NCBI GenBank assembly: GCA_945861085.1
Contig: OX244046.1
Coordinates: 1,116,001-1,180,000, forward strand
Source of the DNA: Clostridioides difficile_D
GTDB taxonomy: Bacteria > Bacillota > Clostridia > Peptostreptococcales > Peptostreptococcaceae
DNA length: 64,000 bases
Direction of reading: 5' to 3'
Position numbers and translations under genes: made by a program. The notes under the pieces were generated by a model that was not told the DNA's origin, ran no database searches, and worked only from the letters and a program-made list of their open reading frames with translations. Positions 46,750 to 55,914 of this stretch are shown here, piece after piece. Position 1 is the stretch's first letter. Each line of letters begins with the position of its first letter.

Positions 46750-47025
46750 ATGAAAAAAATACTAGTAGCATGTGGAGCAGGAATAGCAACATCAACAATA
46801 GTTTATGATAGAGTAGAAAAATTGGTTAAAGAGAATAATATACAAGCAGAAATTATACAATGTAAAATTGCCGAATGTTCAACAAAACAAGAAGGTGCTG
46901 ATTTAATCGTATCTACTACTATACTACCAACAACTTATGATATACCTACAATAAAGGCAACAGCATATATAACAGGCATAAATACAACCGCATTAGATAA
47001 AAAGATATTGAATGCATTGAAATAG
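46750..47025 (+). CDS. PTS galactitol-family IIB component, orphan
   Basis: 91 residues, starting MKKILVACGAGIATSTIV, with the phosphocysteine at Cys8 in CGAGIATS. It is a complete lactose/galactitol-type IIB, but no IIA or IIC gene lies beside it: its neighbours are mobB and an ABC exporter. TAGGAGGAC precedes the ATG. It may serve a PTS encoded elsewhere or have a regulatory role. Confidence 0.85.
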   Translation: MKKILVACGAGIATSTIVYDRVEKLVKENNIQAEIIQCKIAECSTKQEGADLIVSTTILPTTYDIPTIKATAYITGINTTALDKKILNALK

Positions 47026-47251
47026 TTTTGTATTTATAAAAAAATTTAGTATTAAATATAGAGTTGTATCTTTATAAGATTTTGTTTATATAGGTATGGC
47101 TCTTTTATGTTGTTTTAAATGTAAAAATATTCAATTTTATGAAAAATATTGTTTTAATTTATAAGTTTGTAAAAGATTTAAAATTATTGTTATGTTATAC
47201 TAATTTAGGGGTATTTTTTAGAAGTACCAATGAAGGAGGGATTTAATACTT

Positions 47252-48952
47252 ATGATAAAACAATTTGTCAAATATTATAAGCCATATAAGAAAATTTTTA
47301 CCTTAGACCTTATAGCAGCTTTTTTATTTTCCTTATGTGATTTAGTTTATCCTATGATAACTAGAAATATAATGGATGACGTTGTTCCAAATAAAAACTT
47401 AAGAATGTTAGTAGTTTTTGCAGTAGTACTTATACTTATATTTATAGCAAAAGCAGGGCTTAACTATTTTATGCAGTATTGGGGACATGTTATTGGTGTA
47501 GATATGCAAGCTGATATGAGAAATGAAGTATTTACACACTTACAAAGACTTCCAAATACGTATTTTGATAATAACAAATCTGGAGTAACTATGTCTAGAA
47601 TAGTAAATGACTTAATGGATATAACAGAACTTGCACATCATGGACCTGAAGATTTATTCATTTCTATAGTAATGTTGGTTGGTTCATTCTTTATACTTAT
47701 AGATATAAATATTCCTCTTACTCTTATAATATTTGCTATATTACCATTTATAATTTGGTTTGTAATAACTAAAAAAGATAAGATGAATACTGCTTTTATG
47801 AAGAGTAGAGTTACTATAGGTGATGTAAATGCTACTTTAGAAAATAGTATAGCAGGTATGAAGGTAACTAAGTCTTTTTGTACTGAGAAAGAAGAATTAA
47901 ATAAGTTTGTAAGAAGCAATAAATTATTTAGAAAAGCAAAACAAGATTCTTATAAAGTAATGGCAGAATACTATTCGGGTATGAATTTATACATGGACAT
48001 CTTAGAGTGGGTAGTTGTCATAGCTGGTGGTTACTTTACTTATATTGGAAAAATTACTTTGGGTGATTTTGCTGCTTATATACTATATGTAAAAATGTTT
48101 ATAAACCCTATGAAAAAATTAATAAACTTTACAGAGCAATATCAAAATGGTATGACAGGTTTTAAAAGATTTATAGAAATAATGGAGCAAGACCATCAAA
48201 AAGAAGCTAAAAATCCTATTGAACTTGAAAATGTAAAAGGTGATATTGAGATAGAAAATATATCTTTCACATATGAAGATAAGACTCAAGTGTTAGATAA
48301 TTTGAGCTTATCTATAAAAGCTGGTAAGACTATAGCATTAGTTGGACCTTCTGGAGGAGGAAAGACTACATTATGTAATTTATTGCCAAGATTTTATGAA
48401 TTTGATAAGGGTGATATAAAAATTGATGGAAAGAGTATAAGAGATGTCAGTTTAAAATCATTGAGAAGAAATATAGGTATAGTTCAACAGGATGTATTTT
48501 TATTTACAGGAACTATAAGAGATAATATTCTTTGTGGAAATCCTAATGCTACAGATGAAGAAATGATAGCTGCTGCCAAAAAAGCTAGAATACATGATTT
48601 TGTAGAGACTTTGCCAGATGGATATGATACTTATATAGGAGAAAGAGGAGTAAAATTATCGGGTGGACAAAAACAAAGAATTTCAATTTCAAGAATCTTT
48701 TTAAAGAATCCTCCAATAATAATATTGGATGAGGCTACATCTGCTTTAGATAATGTAACAGAAAGAGAAATTCAAGAGTCTTTAGAAGAATTAAGTAAAG
48801 ATAGAACAAATTTAGTTGTTGCACATAGATTGACTACTATAAAAAATGCTGACGAAATCATAGTATTGACGGATAAAGGAATTGAAGAAAGAGGTACTCA
48901 TGAAGAATTAGTAAATAAAAATGGCGTATATAGTAGGTTACACAATAACTAG
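47252..48952 (+). CDS. ABC exporter, fused membrane and ATPase domains
   Basis: 566 residues. Six hydrophobic helices (about 1-305) are followed by an NBD with Walker A GPSGGGKTT near 363, LSGGQKQRISISR near 469, and Walker B IIILDEATSALD near 489, with the H-loop AHRLTT near 522. Forms a homo- or heterodimer exporting lipids, peptides or drugs (MsbA/LmrA-like). GAAGGAGGG precedes the ATG. A single-gene unit; the substrate is unknown. Confidence 0.9.
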   Translation: MIKQFVKYYKPYKKIFTLDLIAAFLFSLCDLVYPMITRNIMDDVVPNKNLRMLVVFAVVLILIFIAKAGLNYFMQYWGHVIGVDMQADMRNEVFTHLQRLPNTYFDNNKSGVTMSRIVNDLMDITELAHHGPEDLFISIVMLVGSFFILIDINIPLTLIIFAILPFIIWFVITKKDKMNTAFMKSRVTIGDVNATLENSIAGMKVTKSFCTEKEELNKFVRSNKLFRKAKQDSYKVMAEYYSGMNLYMDILEWVVVIAGGYFTYIGKITLGDFAAYILYVKMFINPMKKLINFTEQYQNGMTGFKRFIEIMEQDHQKEAKNPIELENVKGDIEIENISFTYEDKTQVLDNLSLSIKAGKTIALVGPSGGGKTTLCNLLPRFYEFDKGDIKIDGKSIRDVSLKSLRRNIGIVQQDVFLFTGTIRDNILCGNPNATDEEMIAAAKKARIHDFVETLPDGYDTYIGERGVKLSGGQKQRISISRIFLKNPPIIILDEATSALDNVTEREIQESLEELSKDRTNLVVAHRLTTIKNADEIIVLTDKGIEERGTHEELVNKNGVYSRLHNN

Positions 48953-48995
48953 TATATAAATTTTACACTATAGCTAACATACCTGTTAAATTTAT

Positions 48996-49082
48996 AAACA
49001 TAGAATATATTAAGATTCATAAAGCAAATTCATTTTATATTAATGAGATGTTTTATGAAAAAAATGTATTCTATGTTTTATT
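48996..49082 (+). terminator. Long stem-loop after the ABC exporter
   Basis: AAACATAGAATA (48996-49007) pairs with TATTCTATGTTT (49067-49078). A nested TTCATAAA/TTTTATGAA pair sits inside, and TTATTTTTTG follows. Probably a terminator, despite the long loop. Confidence 0.6.
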
Positions 49083-49186
49083 TTTTGCAAATTACATTTA
49101 ATTCTCTTTATAAGAATAGAGCTAAATAGCCAATAATTAGGATAACGTTTTTATAAAAAGAATAATTTAGAAAACTAACTTTAATT

Positions 49187-49230
49187 TATCGAATTTATCG
49201 AATTTTATGAAAAAAATCGAATTTTGACTT
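49187..49230 (+). promoter_or_regulatory. Repeated TATCGAATT elements upstream of the permease gene
   Basis: TTATCGAA occurs twice in direct tandem (9-base period) at about 49187-49204. A further ATCGAATTTT lies at about 49217-49226, just before TTGACTTG. This may be an operator array for the transporter and amidohydrolase genes. Confidence 0.45.
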
Positions 49231-49314
49231 GAAATGTTTTTCAAAAGTAGTAAAATAATGGATAACTATACATACATTTTATAAAAATATATTTATTATG
49301 AGGGGGGATTTTGT

Positions 49315-50502
49315 ATGGAGGCAATAACAGCTTTTTGTCTAGTTTTAGTATCACTGACGATAGGAGATGTGGTTTCAGCAAAAACTAAAGCTTTTGTTCC
49401 GTCAGTTTTTGTATCAGCAATTATATTTATAGTAGGATTTTGGACTTTTTTCCCAGAAAATATTGTGGACTTAGCTGCTTTAGGAACACCATTAGCTCAA
49501 TTGGGAATGCTTTTATTAATAACTCATATGGGAACTATGATGAGTATTAAAGAATTAGCAGGTCAATGGAAAACAATCGTAATAGCTCTGGCAGGAATAG
49601 TAGGAATATGTGTAGGAGCTTTAGCATTAGGGACAGTAGTATTTGGATGGGATACAGCAGTAATAGCTACACCTCCTCTTACTGGAGGACTAGTTGCATC
49701 TATAATGATGGCAGATGCTGCTACAGCAAAAGGTCTTGCAAGCTTGGCAGTACTTGCAATTTTAATGTACGTTGCACAAGGTTTTGCAGGTTATCCTATT
49801 ACAGCTCTAATGCTTAAAAAAGAAGGGAAAAGACTTTTATCAGATTTTAGAAGTGGAAAAGTAACTGTAAATAAAGCTGAAGAAAAAGTTGAGGATTTAC
49901 CTGAACAAAAAAGTAGATTTAAGATAATTCCAGATTTACCTGAAAAATATGATACAACATACATGATAATACTTAGATTAGGACTTGTAGCATGGTTAGC
50001 AGTACAATTTACAAATCTTACACATGAAGTTGTATCAAGATATGTTATATGTTTAATATTTGGTGTAATAGCATCAGAACTTGGAATAGTTGATAGAAAA
50101 CCACTTAATAAATCTGGTTCATTTGGATGGTTAATGACATCATTGATGGCTTTTATATTTGCAGGGTTAGCAAAAGCTACACCAGCAATGCTTGTTGAAA
50201 TGGCAGTTCCTCTTGTAGGAATCATAATATTTGGTGTAATAGGTATGGGAATTTTCTCTATTATAGCAGGAAAGCTTTTAGGTGAAAGTAAAGAAATGGC
50301 TTTTTCAGTTTCGCTTACATCACTTTACGGTTTCCCACCAAACTATATATTAACTGAAGAGGCAGTAAAGGCTCTGGCTGAAACACCAGAAGAAAAAGAA
50401 TTTTTAATGGATAAAATGCTTCCAAAGATGCTTGTTGGAGGATTTACTACAGTTACAATAGCTTCTGTAGTAATAGCAGGTATATTTGTAAATCTAATAT
50501 AG
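49315..50502 (+). CDS. Multi-pass membrane transporter, probable substrate import for the amidohydrolase
   Basis: 395 residues with about ten hydrophobic helices and one soluble loop at about 165-210. The Gly-rich ATPPLTGGLVASIMMAD near 119-135 and the two-halves layout loosely recall the GltS-type glutamate carrier fold; this is a weak family guess. GAGGGGGG precedes the ATG. An M20D amidohydrolase follows 59 bases on, and such pairs usually take up and hydrolyse an N-acyl amino acid. Confidence 0.6.
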   Translation: MEAITAFCLVLVSLTIGDVVSAKTKAFVPSVFVSAIIFIVGFWTFFPENIVDLAALGTPLAQLGMLLLITHMGTMMSIKELAGQWKTIVIALAGIVGICVGALALGTVVFGWDTAVIATPPLTGGLVASIMMADAATAKGLASLAVLAILMYVAQGFAGYPITALMLKKEGKRLLSDFRSGKVTVNKAEEKVEDLPEQKSRFKIIPDLPEKYDTTYMIILRLGLVAWLAVQFTNLTHEVVSRYVICLIFGVIASELGIVDRKPLNKSGSFGWLMTSLMAFIFAGLAKATPAMLVEMAVPLVGIIIFGVIGMGIFSIIAGKLLGESKEMAFSVSLTSLYGFPPNYILTEEAVKALAETPEEKEFLMDKMLPKMLVGGFTTVTIASVVIAGIFVNLI

Positions 50503-50561
50503 TATTTAACTGATAAAAAGTATTTTAAATAAGAAGAATATGTACTACTTGGAGGTCTGGA

Positions 50562-51725
50562 ATGGATATTAAAGAAATAACAAAGAGTTATAAAGACTAT
50601 GTAATTAAGCTTAGAAGGGAATTTCATGAAAATCCTGAAAAAAGCATGGAAGAAGTTAGAACATCAAAGAGAGTTAAAGAAGAACTTGATAAAATAGGAG
50701 TACCATATGTATCAGCTGGAGGAACAGGTGTAATTGCAACTATAAAAGGAGCTAATCCAGGAAAAACTGTAGCACTTAGAGGAGATATGGATGCACTACA
50801 AGTTGTTGAATGTACTGATGTAGAATACAAATCGAAAAATGAAGGGCTTATGCATGCTTGTGGTCATGATGGTCACACATCAATGCTTCTAGGAGCAGCC
50901 AAAGTGCTAAATGACATTAAAGATAGTATTAATGGAACAGTAAAATTATTTTTTCAGCCAGGAGAAGAGGTTGGTAAAGGTGCAAGAGCTATGATTCAAG
51001 ATGGGGCTATGGAAGGTGTAGATAGTGTATTTGGAATACACCTTTGGACTGATGTAGAGTCTGGGACTATATCAGTAGAAGAAGGACCAAGAATGGCTTC
51101 TGCAGATTTCTTTAAAATTACTGTAAAAGGTAAAGGTGGTCATGGTTCGCTTCCTCATCAAGGTGTTGATGCAGTACTTGCAAGTTCAGCAATAGTTATG
51201 AACCTACAATCTATGGTTAGTAGAGAAGTAAGTCCTCTGGAACCATTAGTTGTGAGTGTTGGAGTTTTAAATTCTGGAACTAGATTTAATGTAATAGCGA
51301 GTGAAGCTGTTTTAGAAGGTACGATAAGACTATTTAATCCAGAGCTTAGAAAGCAAATTCCTGGAATTTTAGAACGTATAGTAAAATCTACAGCAGGAGC
51401 ATATAGAGCAGAAGCAGAATTAGAGTATGGGTATTTGACACCAGCAGTTATAAATGACAAGGAATGTTCAAAGATAGCCACAGATGCAGCAATTAAATTA
51501 TTTGGAGAAGAATGTATAACACTATTTGAAAAAGTAACAGGAGCAGAAGATTTGGCTGAGTTTATGAACATAGCACCTGGTGCACTAGCATTTGTAGGAG
51601 CTAGAAATGAGTCAAAAGGCGCTTGTTATCCTCATCATCATGGATGTTTTAATATAGATGAAGATGCCTTAGAGATTGGAACTGCATTATACGTTCAATA
51701 TGCGGTGGATTTCTTGAATAAATAA
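50562..51725 (+). CDS. M20D amidohydrolase (N-acyl-amino-acid hydrolase)
   Basis: 387 residues with landmarks FHENPEKSMEE near 21-31, LRGDMDAL near 72-79, and HACGHDGHTSMLLGAA near 98-113 (metal ligands Cys100 and His102). FQPGEEVGKGA near 129 carries the Glu pair, and a late HHHGCFNIDE has the final His. The HipO/AbgA/IAA-aspartate hydrolase group removes acyl groups from amino acids. GGAGG precedes the ATG. Paired with the permease upstream, with a terminator after. Confidence 0.9.
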   Translation: MDIKEITKSYKDYVIKLRREFHENPEKSMEEVRTSKRVKEELDKIGVPYVSAGGTGVIATIKGANPGKTVALRGDMDALQVVECTDVEYKSKNEGLMHACGHDGHTSMLLGAAKVLNDIKDSINGTVKLFFQPGEEVGKGARAMIQDGAMEGVDSVFGIHLWTDVESGTISVEEGPRMASADFFKITVKGKGGHGSLPHQGVDAVLASSAIVMNLQSMVSREVSPLEPLVVSVGVLNSGTRFNVIASEAVLEGTIRLFNPELRKQIPGILERIVKSTAGAYRAEAELEYGYLTPAVINDKECSKIATDAAIKLFGEECITLFEKVTGAEDLAEFMNIAPGALAFVGARNESKGACYPHHHGCFNIDEDALEIGTALYVQYAVDFLNK

Positions 51726-51746
51726 TTTTAATATACTATTAATAAA

Positions 51747-51783
51747 AAGCAGAGACTAAGTTTATATCTCTGCTTTTTTATTG
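51747..51783 (+). terminator. Terminator after the amidohydrolase
   Basis: AAAGCAGAGA.TA pairs with TATCTCTGCTTT around a short AAGTTT loop, followed by TTTATT. Confidence 0.85.
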
Positions 51784-51840
51784 TGTATATTTTTTATAAA
51801 TATTGACTATATAAAATATATATGATAACATAAAAGAAAA

Positions 51841-51855
51841 TGATAATCAATATCA
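51841..51855 (+). promoter_or_regulatory. Fur-box-like operator upstream of the ZIP transporter
   Basis: TGATAATCAATATCA is a near-perfect 7-1-7 Fur box (TGATAATNATTATCA with two changed bases in the right half). It lies 20 bases before the start codon, so iron-responsive repression is likely. Confidence 0.65.
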
Positions 51856-51876
51856 ATTAAAAAGAAGGTGATTCAT

Positions 51877-52680
51877 TTGAATAATGTAGTATTTGCATTT
51901 TTGATAACATTATTGGCAGGTTTATCTACTGGTATAGGAAGCTGTATAGCGTTTTTTGCTAAAAAAACAAATACTAAATTTCTTTCTATAAGTTTAGGGT
52001 TTTCCGCTGGTGTTATGATTTATGTGTCTATGATAGAAATTTTTCCTAAAGCACAAGATGCTTTGACAAAATCTATGGGAGAGAAGTTGGGAAGCTGGTC
52101 AACTGTAATAGCTTTTTTTATAGGTATGGCTATTATTGCGATTATTGATAAGTTAATTCCACAAGAAGAAAATCCACATGAGATAAAGAAAATGGAAAAT
52201 ATAGAAGAAAAAAATATCAAAAAAAATAAATCTCTTTTGAGAACAGGCATCTTTACAGCAATGGCTATAGCAATTCATAATTTTCCTGAAGGATTAGCTA
52301 CATTTATATCAGCTCTTGATGATGTTACAATAGCTATACCGATAGCTATAGCTATTGCTATACACAATATACCAGAAGGTATATCTGTATCTGTACCAGT
52401 TTATTACGCTACAGGGGATAAGAAGAAGGCTTTTTACTATTCTTTTTTATCTGGTATGTCTGAGCCTTTAGGAGCAATTATTGGATATGCACTTCTCAGA
52501 AATTTTTTAAATGATATAACTCTTGGAATTGTATTTGCAATTGTAGGAGGAATTATGGTATTTATATCACTAGATGAATTATTACCATCAGCTAGAGAAT
52601 ATGGTGAACATCATTTATCAATTTATGGATTGATTGCAGGAATGGGCGTTATGGCTATTAGTTTACTACTATTTAAATAG
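51877..52680 (+). CDS. zupT: ZIP-family metal transporter (ZupT)
   Basis: 267 residues with eight hydrophobic helices. Landmarks are GLSTGIGSCIAFF near 11, the His-rich-type loop replaced by a Lys/Glu linker at about 95-125, and the metal-path pair AIAIHNFPEGLA near 136-147 and AIAIHNIPEGISV near 169-181 (HNxPEG). The start is TTG 51877, with AAGGTGAT about 6 bases before it; the GTG at 51868 is inside that site. ZIP proteins import Zn2+, Fe2+ or Mn2+; the Fur-like box favours iron control. Confidence 0.87.
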   Translation: MNNVVFAFLITLLAGLSTGIGSCIAFFAKKTNTKFLSISLGFSAGVMIYVSMIEIFPKAQDALTKSMGEKLGSWSTVIAFFIGMAIIAIIDKLIPQEENPHEIKKMENIEEKNIKKNKSLLRTGIFTAMAIAIHNFPEGLATFISALDDVTIAIPIAIAIAIHNIPEGISVSVPVYYATGDKKKAFYYSFLSGMSEPLGAIIGYALLRNFLNDITLGIVFAIVGGIMVFISLDELLPSAREYGEHHLSIYGLIAGMGVMAISLLLFK

Positions 52681-52784
52681 CTTTTTAGATATCTGATTGT
52701 AACCTAAAGTTAGTATCAAAATGATATAATTATTTAAATAGATTTTTAAGCTATTTAAAAATATCATTTTGGAGAGTGAGTATT

Positions 52785-53297
52785 ATGGAAAAGAAAATAA
52801 AGTTCAAATTTGACTGGTATAGCTCACCTGATAAGATAGAGAAATGGCTAGAAGATATGGAAACTAAGGGATATAATTTATATAGGATAAATAAATTTGG
52901 AGGAATATTTTATTTTCATAAGGGAAGCCCAAGAAAAATAAAATATACTGTTGATTACTACTATGATGTAGAGAATAATTATTTTGATGAACATAAATCA
53001 AAGGGTTGGAATCTTGTATTTAGAAGTATTGGTAGTTTTATGGGTATATCTGCATGGTATATATGGTCGAAAGAATACAAAGACATACCTCCTAAATTAT
53101 ATAGTGACTATGATAAAAAAAATAAAGTAAAGTCAATTTTATTTATGAATATGTTTATATTCTTTATGTTAACAGTAATATTTATATATTTATTGAATAT
53201 TGAAATAAGAAATTTATCTAGTGGTTATGGAGCATCTGTAACTGCTATTGTACTACAGATTATATTGTTGATTTTATATTGTAGTACAATTGTATAG
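52785..53297 (+). CDS. DUF2812 membrane protein
   Basis: 170 residues. The soluble N-terminal part matches the DUF2812 pattern (KFKFDWYSSPDKIEKWLEDMETKGYNL.., then WNLVFRSIGSFMGISAWYIW); two hydrophobic helices follow at about 117-137 and 149-169. GGAGAGTGAG precedes ATG 52785. Such genes usually accompany a PadR regulator; none is next to this one. Confidence 0.8.
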   Translation: MEKKIKFKFDWYSSPDKIEKWLEDMETKGYNLYRINKFGGIFYFHKGSPRKIKYTVDYYYDVENNYFDEHKSKGWNLVFRSIGSFMGISAWYIWSKEYKDIPPKLYSDYDKKNKVKSILFMNMFIFFMLTVIFIYLLNIEIRNLSSGYGASVTAIVLQIILLILYCSTIV

Positions 53298-53340
53298 GAG
53301 AGTAATGTATTATTTAAGGCTTAAAAAGTTTAAATAAATA

Positions 53341-53394
53341 AAAGAAGGTGTCCTAAAACTATTTTTTAAATATTTTAAGACACCTTCTTTTATC
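53341..53394 (+). terminator. Terminator after the DUF2812 gene
   Basis: AAAGAAGGTGTC.TAAAA pairs with TTTTAAGACACCTTCTTT around an A/T loop, followed by T residues. Confidence 0.85.
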
Positions 53395-53587
53395 AGTAAG
53401 TACTGTTTTTAATTATAGTAATTTCTGTCTCTAAATTGACGTATCAAAATAACAGTTATATGGGATTGAGTATTGATAAAAATAATTTGAAAATGTTATT
53501 CTAAAGTATCAGATATACAAAATTATCTTTAAATATATTATAAATATTTTAATTGTATTAACTAGAAATTATGTAAGGGGGTATTTT

Positions 53588-54301
53588 ATGATTAAGATAG
53601 CAGTTTGTGAAGATGAAAAAGAAACACAACTTTTAATAGAAGATTACCTTGAGAATATATTAAAAAATATAAGTATAGAATATGAGATACAAAAGTATAT
53701 ATCTGGAGAAGAGTTACTGGAAAGTAATTTAAAAGATATAGATATATTACTTCTTGATATAAAAATGGAAAAACTAAATGGAATGGATACTGCGAGAAAG
53801 ATTAGAGAAGTAGATAATGAAATGGAAATAATATTTATAACTTCATTAATAGATTATGTGCAAGAAGGATATGAGGTAAGAGCTTACAGGTATTTGCTAA
53901 AGCCAATAGAGTTTGAAGAGCTAAAAAAACATGTACTGGCTTGTATCAAAGATATTGAAATAAATAAGGAGAGTTATATTACAATAAAAAATAAGTCCAA
54001 TACATACAAGATTTATTTAAATCAAATAAAATATATAGAGGTTCAAAAAAAAGATATGCTAATACACACTATAAATAAGAATTTTGATGTAAGATATAGT
54101 TTAAGCAAAATAGAAAAAGAATTAAATCCATATCAATTTATTAGATGTCATAAAAGTTTTATAATAAATTTAAGTTATGTTGAAAATATAAAACCTAATA
54201 ATGTAATACTAGAAAGTGGTGAAGAAGTACCTATTAGTAGATATAGATATAAAGAGGTTAAGGAGAAATTTTTGAAATTTCTTGGTGATACAATATGCTA
54301 A
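53588..54301 (+). CDS. LytTR-family response regulator
   Basis: 237 residues. A receiver domain (acidic pair ED near 8-10, phospho-acceptor Asp57 in LLLDIKM, Lys in LLKPI near 107) precedes a LytTR DNA-binding domain (about 135-235, KYIEVQKKDMLIH.. and RCHKSFIINLSYVENI). AgrA/VirR-type regulators control toxin, peptide-signal or envelope genes. AAGGGGG precedes the ATG. It overlaps the sensor kinase gene by 7 bases. Confidence 0.9.
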   Translation: MIKIAVCEDEKETQLLIEDYLENILKNISIEYEIQKYISGEELLESNLKDIDILLLDIKMEKLNGMDTARKIREVDNEMEIIFITSLIDYVQEGYEVRAYRYLLKPIEFEELKKHVLACIKDIEINKESYITIKNKSNTYKIYLNQIKYIEVQKKDMLIHTINKNFDVRYSLSKIEKELNPYQFIRCHKSFIINLSYVENIKPNNVILESGEEVPISRYRYKEVKEKFLKFLGDTIC

Positions 54302-55674
54302 ATTTTATGACTGAGCTATTAGTAGTTTTATCTATATTTATACAGTTTTCTATAATGAACGGAATTTTAATTTATAAAAAGGATAGTAAAAAAAATGAAA
54401 AAATAGTATTTTATATTGTCTTATTTCTTATTTATATTATAGTTCAGATAAGTAGATTATTTAATGGAGGAAATTACTTTAGTAATATAAACTATTTATT
54501 TTATATATTAGCATTTATTGCTTGGGGAGGATACTATAATTATTTTTATAAGATGGGTTATATTAAGTATTCCATTTTCTTTTATCTATTTAGTGTATAT
54601 TATAAATGTTTGGATGCTGTTATATATAGAATACTATTTTTTGCAATTACAGGTAATGTTGTTTCATCTAAAGAATCCTTATTGGTATCTCACTTAGAGT
54701 TTATAAAAATTCAGATATATAGTAATTTAATAATTATTCTTATATATATTATATTTAGTTTTTTTAGGAAGTCTATAAAATTAATTAGCCAAGATAAGAG
54801 AAATTATGTATATTTATTATTTGCCTTATTAGCTAATACAATGAATATGTTTGGAAATTATGTATTAAAAAAATTAGAACGGTTTGGGTCATTACATTCA
54901 GAAGGATACTATTTTGATAATTTTGTTAATCCCAAATTGGTAGGAGCGAGTAGTATATTTCTTATACTATTGTTTAAAGAAATAATAAAAGAAAATAGAT
55001 TAAAATCTCAAGCTGAATTAATAAAAAATAAGTTAGATATGCAATATGCACATTATTTAAGTATTCAAGAATCTCATATGCGAGTTAAGAAACTATATCA
55101 TGATATAAATAATCACATTTATTGTATAGACAACCTTAGAAATAATAGCAAAGAAATTGATGAATATGTTAACAATTTAAAAGATGAAATAAAAACATTT
55201 AAATATATTTATAATACAGGAAATATGATATTAGACATTATAATCAACGAAAAGAGTGAAATATGTTTAAAAAAAGGAATTAAATTTACTTGCTCTATAA
55301 ATTTTTCAAAAGTAAATTTTGTAAAACCTATAGATGTGTCAAGTATATTTTCTAATATTTTGGATAATGCAATAGAAGCATGTGATAAAATATTGGATGA
55401 AAATATTAATAAATATATTAGAATTAAAGGAACTATAACAAAGTCATTTTTTGTACTTAAATGTGAAAATAGTAAACTAAATCAGTTTACTTTCAATAAA
55501 AATATATTGTTAACAAACAAAATGGATAAGTTTGTACATGGAATAGGTATTCAGAGTATTAAATCTTCTTTACAAAAATATAATGGAGAATTATTATTTG
55601 AAAATAGTATGGATAAATTTATACTAAATATATATATACCATTAGACCAAGATACTGACAGTTGGGGCGATTAA
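54295..55674 (+). CDS. GHKL-type sensor histidine kinase (AgrC-like)
   Basis: 459 residues. About six hydrophobic helices occupy residues 1-230, then the dimerisation/His region KKLYHDINNHIYCI (His269) and an HATPase_c domain with SNILDNAIEACDKI near 355 and GIGIQSIKS near 421. The H and N boxes are of the AgrC/ComD type used for peptide-pheromone sensing. No agrB or agrD is nearby, so the signal is unknown. The start overlaps the response regulator stop, with GGTGAT 5 bases upstream. A terminator follows at 55710. Confidence 0.87.
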   Translation: MLNFMTELLVVLSIFIQFSIMNGILIYKKDSKKNEKIVFYIVLFLIYIIVQISRLFNGGNYFSNINYLFYILAFIAWGGYYNYFYKMGYIKYSIFFYLFSVYYKCLDAVIYRILFFAITGNVVSSKESLLVSHLEFIKIQIYSNLIIILIYIIFSFFRKSIKLISQDKRNYVYLLFALLANTMNMFGNYVLKKLERFGSLHSEGYYFDNFVNPKLVGASSIFLILLFKEIIKENRLKSQAELIKNKLDMQYAHYLSIQESHMRVKKLYHDINNHIYCIDNLRNNSKEIDEYVNNLKDEIKTFKYIYNTGNMILDIIINEKSEICLKKGIKFTCSINFSKVNFVKPIDVSSIFSNILDNAIEACDKILDENINKYIRIKGTITKSFFVLKCENSKLNQFTFNKNILLTNKMDKFVHGIGIQSIKSSLQKYNGELLFENSMDKFILNIYIPLDQDTDSWGD

Positions 55675-55707
55675 GCTACTAGTTGGGGCATATGTATTGA
55701 TACAAAA

Positions 55708-55758
55708 AAATAAGGATGTTATCTTTTAATAACAAAAGATAACATCCTTATTTCTGTA
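55708..55758 (+). terminator. Terminator after the two-component system
   Basis: AAATAAGGATGTTATCTTTT pairs with AAAAGATAACATCCTTATTT around a 6-base loop, then T residues. Very stable. Confidence 0.93.
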
Positions 55759-55914
55759 TTAAGGAACTTATAATTTTACTAATAGTAAGTTATAAGAATT
55801 GGATAGGAGGGTGATATGTATTGAATAATAAATTTTTAATATAAAGAGAATATAAACATATTCTAGTGCAATGAGTAATACTTTAGAGAGGTTAGTGTGA
55901 TGGGAGGATTGTAT

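Noticed and set aside
49566..49817. Overlapping Ser/Cys-rich ORF within the permease gene
   Set aside because: Composition is unnatural and it lies wholly within a well-supported gene.
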